This document shows positions 63,224 through 64,000 of a stretch of 64,000 nucleotides of DNA, piece by piece (within the stretch, counting starts at the first letter, position 1; every line of letters begins with the position of its first letter). Source of the stretch: CAWBFD01 sp963788115 (GTDB lineage Bacteria > Actinomycetota > Thermoleophilia > Solirubrobacterales > 70-9). The position numbers and the translations under genes are program-made. The notes under the pieces were generated by a model that was not told the origin of the DNA, ran no database searches, and worked only from the letters and a program-made list of their open reading frames with translations. The DNA lies in NCBI GenBank assembly GCA_963788115.1, contig CAWBFD010000002.1:558001-622000 (forward strand), written 5' to 3'.

Positions 63224-63982
63224 CCAGGCCCGAGTCAAGCGACCGACGCGTCGACCGATCGACTCAAGCTCCGCGCCAGGCCATCGGCGAGGGGCGATGC
63301 GCTCAGCGGTTCGCCGGGGCGAGCTCCTCGGCCTCGATGGGCGCCGCTCTCGTCGGCAGCCGCGCTTCGCCGCCTCGGCCTGGATCAGCTGCCGGTTCAC
63401 GTGGTCCCAGTCGATGTTCTCGAAGAACGCGTCCACGTACTGCTTGCGCCCGTCAGGGGTCGCGCCGAAGTCGCGGACGTAGGCGTGCTCGTAGACGTCC
63501 AGGGCGAGCACCGGGACCATGCTGTGGACGGCCCACAGGTTCTGCGTGTCCAGGATGTAGTTGAACAGCGAGCCGTCGTTCAGGTCGTAGCCGACCATGG
63601 CCCAGCCGCGAGCCGAGCTCGCCGCCTTCCTCACCGAGTCGAACCACTTGCCCAAGCCGTTGAACTCCTCCTCGGCGAGCTCGGCGAAGCGGCCGTTGGG
63701 CTCGCCGCCCTCGCCGCCGAGGTGGCCGAAGTAGAGATCGTGGTTCTTGTATCCGAGCAGGGCGAAGGTGTAGTCGACCGACACCGCTCGTAGCTCCGAA
63801 TAGACCTGATTTCCCTCGATCTTCGAGTAGTCGAGCTCGTTCAGGATCTTCCGGCACTCGTTCGCCTTCTTCGCATACCCCTCGTACAGCTTGTAGTGGT
63901 CCTCCATGGTCTGCTTGGAGATCCCTTGCAGTTCCTTCTCGAACGCCGGGAACTGGCGGGGCTTGAGCTCGTCCCAGGGCAT
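63209..63982 (-). CDS. sodA: Superoxide dismutase, Fe/Mn family, C-terminus probably frameshifted
   Basis: The family pattern is clear: Thr-Met-Glu-Asp-His-Tyr near residue 26-31 (first metal His), Tyr-Lys-Asn-His-Asp-Leu-Tyr-Phe-Gly-His-Leu (about 77-87), Asp-Val-Tyr-Glu-His-Ala-Tyr (about 162-168: Asp and His ligands) and Ala-Phe-Phe-Glu-Asn-Ile-Asp-Trp-Asp-His-Val-Asn-Arg. These residues bind Fe or Mn. After Ala-Glu-Ala-Ala-Lys-Arg the frame becomes Arg-rich and continues 45 residues to 63209. Dropping one base at 63350-63366 instead gives Pro-Ile-Glu-Ala-Glu-Glu-Leu-Ala-Pro-Ala-Asn-Arg and a stop at 63303-63305. The start ATG has AGGAGCC upstream. Metal choice cannot be decided; the symbol is approximate. 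Confidence 0.85.
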   Translation of the reverse strand: MPWDELKPRQFPAFEKELQGISKQTMEDHYKLYEGYAKKANECRKILNELDYSKIEGNQVYSELRAVSVDYTFALLGYKNHDLYFGHLGGEGGEPNGRFAELAEEEFNGLGKWFDSVRKAASSARGWAMVGYDLNDGSLFNYILDTQNLWAVHSMVPVLALDVYEHAYVRDFGATPDGRKQYVDAFFENIDWDHVNRQLIQAEAAKRGCRRERRPSRPRSSPRRTAERIAPRRWPGAELESIGRRVGRLTRAWEDGS

Positions 63983-64000
63983 GTGTGGCTCCTTTCGTCG

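Noticed and set aside
63209..63226. AGGAGCCGT/ACGGCTCCT blocks like those of the leader RNAs
   Set aside because: They are part of the hairpin downstream of sodA, and the other conserved blocks of the leader are absent.
1..64000. tRNA, rRNA, CRISPR, insertion sequences or prophage
   Set aside because: No cloverleaf, rRNA blocks, regularly spaced repeats, transposase or phage genes were seen on either strand.

Overview
The window is a stretch of GC-rich bacterial chromosome with tightly packed genes, frequent four-base ATGA/GTGA overlaps, many GTG starts and several probable leaderless genes. A SigB/SigF-type sigma factor, STAS anti-anti-sigma proteins, DUF2294/MpsC proteins, a MoaD-MoaE fusion, a c-di-AMP (ydaO) riboswitch ahead of a secreted cell-wall hydrolase and several spermidine/putrescine-type ABC transporters together suggest an actinobacterium, most likely of the Thermoleophilia/Solirubrobacterales type. 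That taxonomic placement is an inference. No tRNA, rRNA, CRISPR array or insertion sequence was seen.

Layout. 1-5.4 kb: end of a DUF3817 membrane protein, a structured intergenic element, aconitase, a short-chain dehydrogenase, and a c-di-AMP riboswitch with its NlpC/P60-like gene. 5.4-6.5 kb: AzlCD amino-acid exporter. 6.7-16.9 kb: two polyamine-type ABC transporters facing each other, the second in an operon with an amine oxidase and a TetR regulator. 17-28 kb: a catabolic block with two Rieske oxygenases, two phytoene-desaturase-like flavoproteins, an acyl-CoA dehydrogenase, an ADP-forming acyl-CoA synthetase, a 3-hydroxyacyl-CoA dehydrogenase and a TetR regulator. Two promoter regions in this block share an almost identical TGAC-N6-GTCA site. 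28-39.6 kb: amine degradation (two class III aminotransferases, an aldehyde dehydrogenase, alanine dehydrogenase, a PucR regulator) next to a third polyamine-type transporter whose last permease is frameshifted. 39.6-46.8 kb: STAS proteins, two genes preceded by copies of one structured leader RNA, two MpsC-type proteins, a cation/proton antiporter, a MOSC protein and a 5'-3' exonuclease. 46.8-55 kb: molybdate uptake (modABC, with ModA fused to a DNA-binding/TOBE module) and molybdopterin synthesis (moaA, mobA, moeA, moaD-moaE, moaC, mogA). 55-64 kb: sulfotransferase, STAS protein, NYN-domain protein, aeRF1-like protein, stress-type membrane protein, two sigma factors, a 19-residue hydrophobic protein, a third MpsC protein and Fe/Mn superoxide dismutase.

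Working together. The first 40 kb look built for importing and breaking down amines. PotABCD-type systems supply the substrate. Amine oxidase, aminotransferases, aldehyde dehydrogenase and alanine dehydrogenase turn it into central metabolites, and the Rieske/flavoprotein/acyl-CoA genes look like a second route for an unidentified substrate. In the last 25 kb a hidden layer connects genes that look unrelated: at least five start regions carry a SigB-type promoter (GTT-rich -35, exactly 13 bases, GGGTA/GGATA -10). One of these lies upstream of the SigB-type sigma gene itself and another upstream of the second sigma factor, which suggests a general-stress cascade encoded in the window.

Cautions. 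Three genes (potC at 39.2 kb, mobA at 51.6 kb, superoxide dismutase at 63.35 kb) each appear to carry one extra base. A shared assembly error is as likely as real mutation. All functions are inferred from reading the sequence; no database search was possible.
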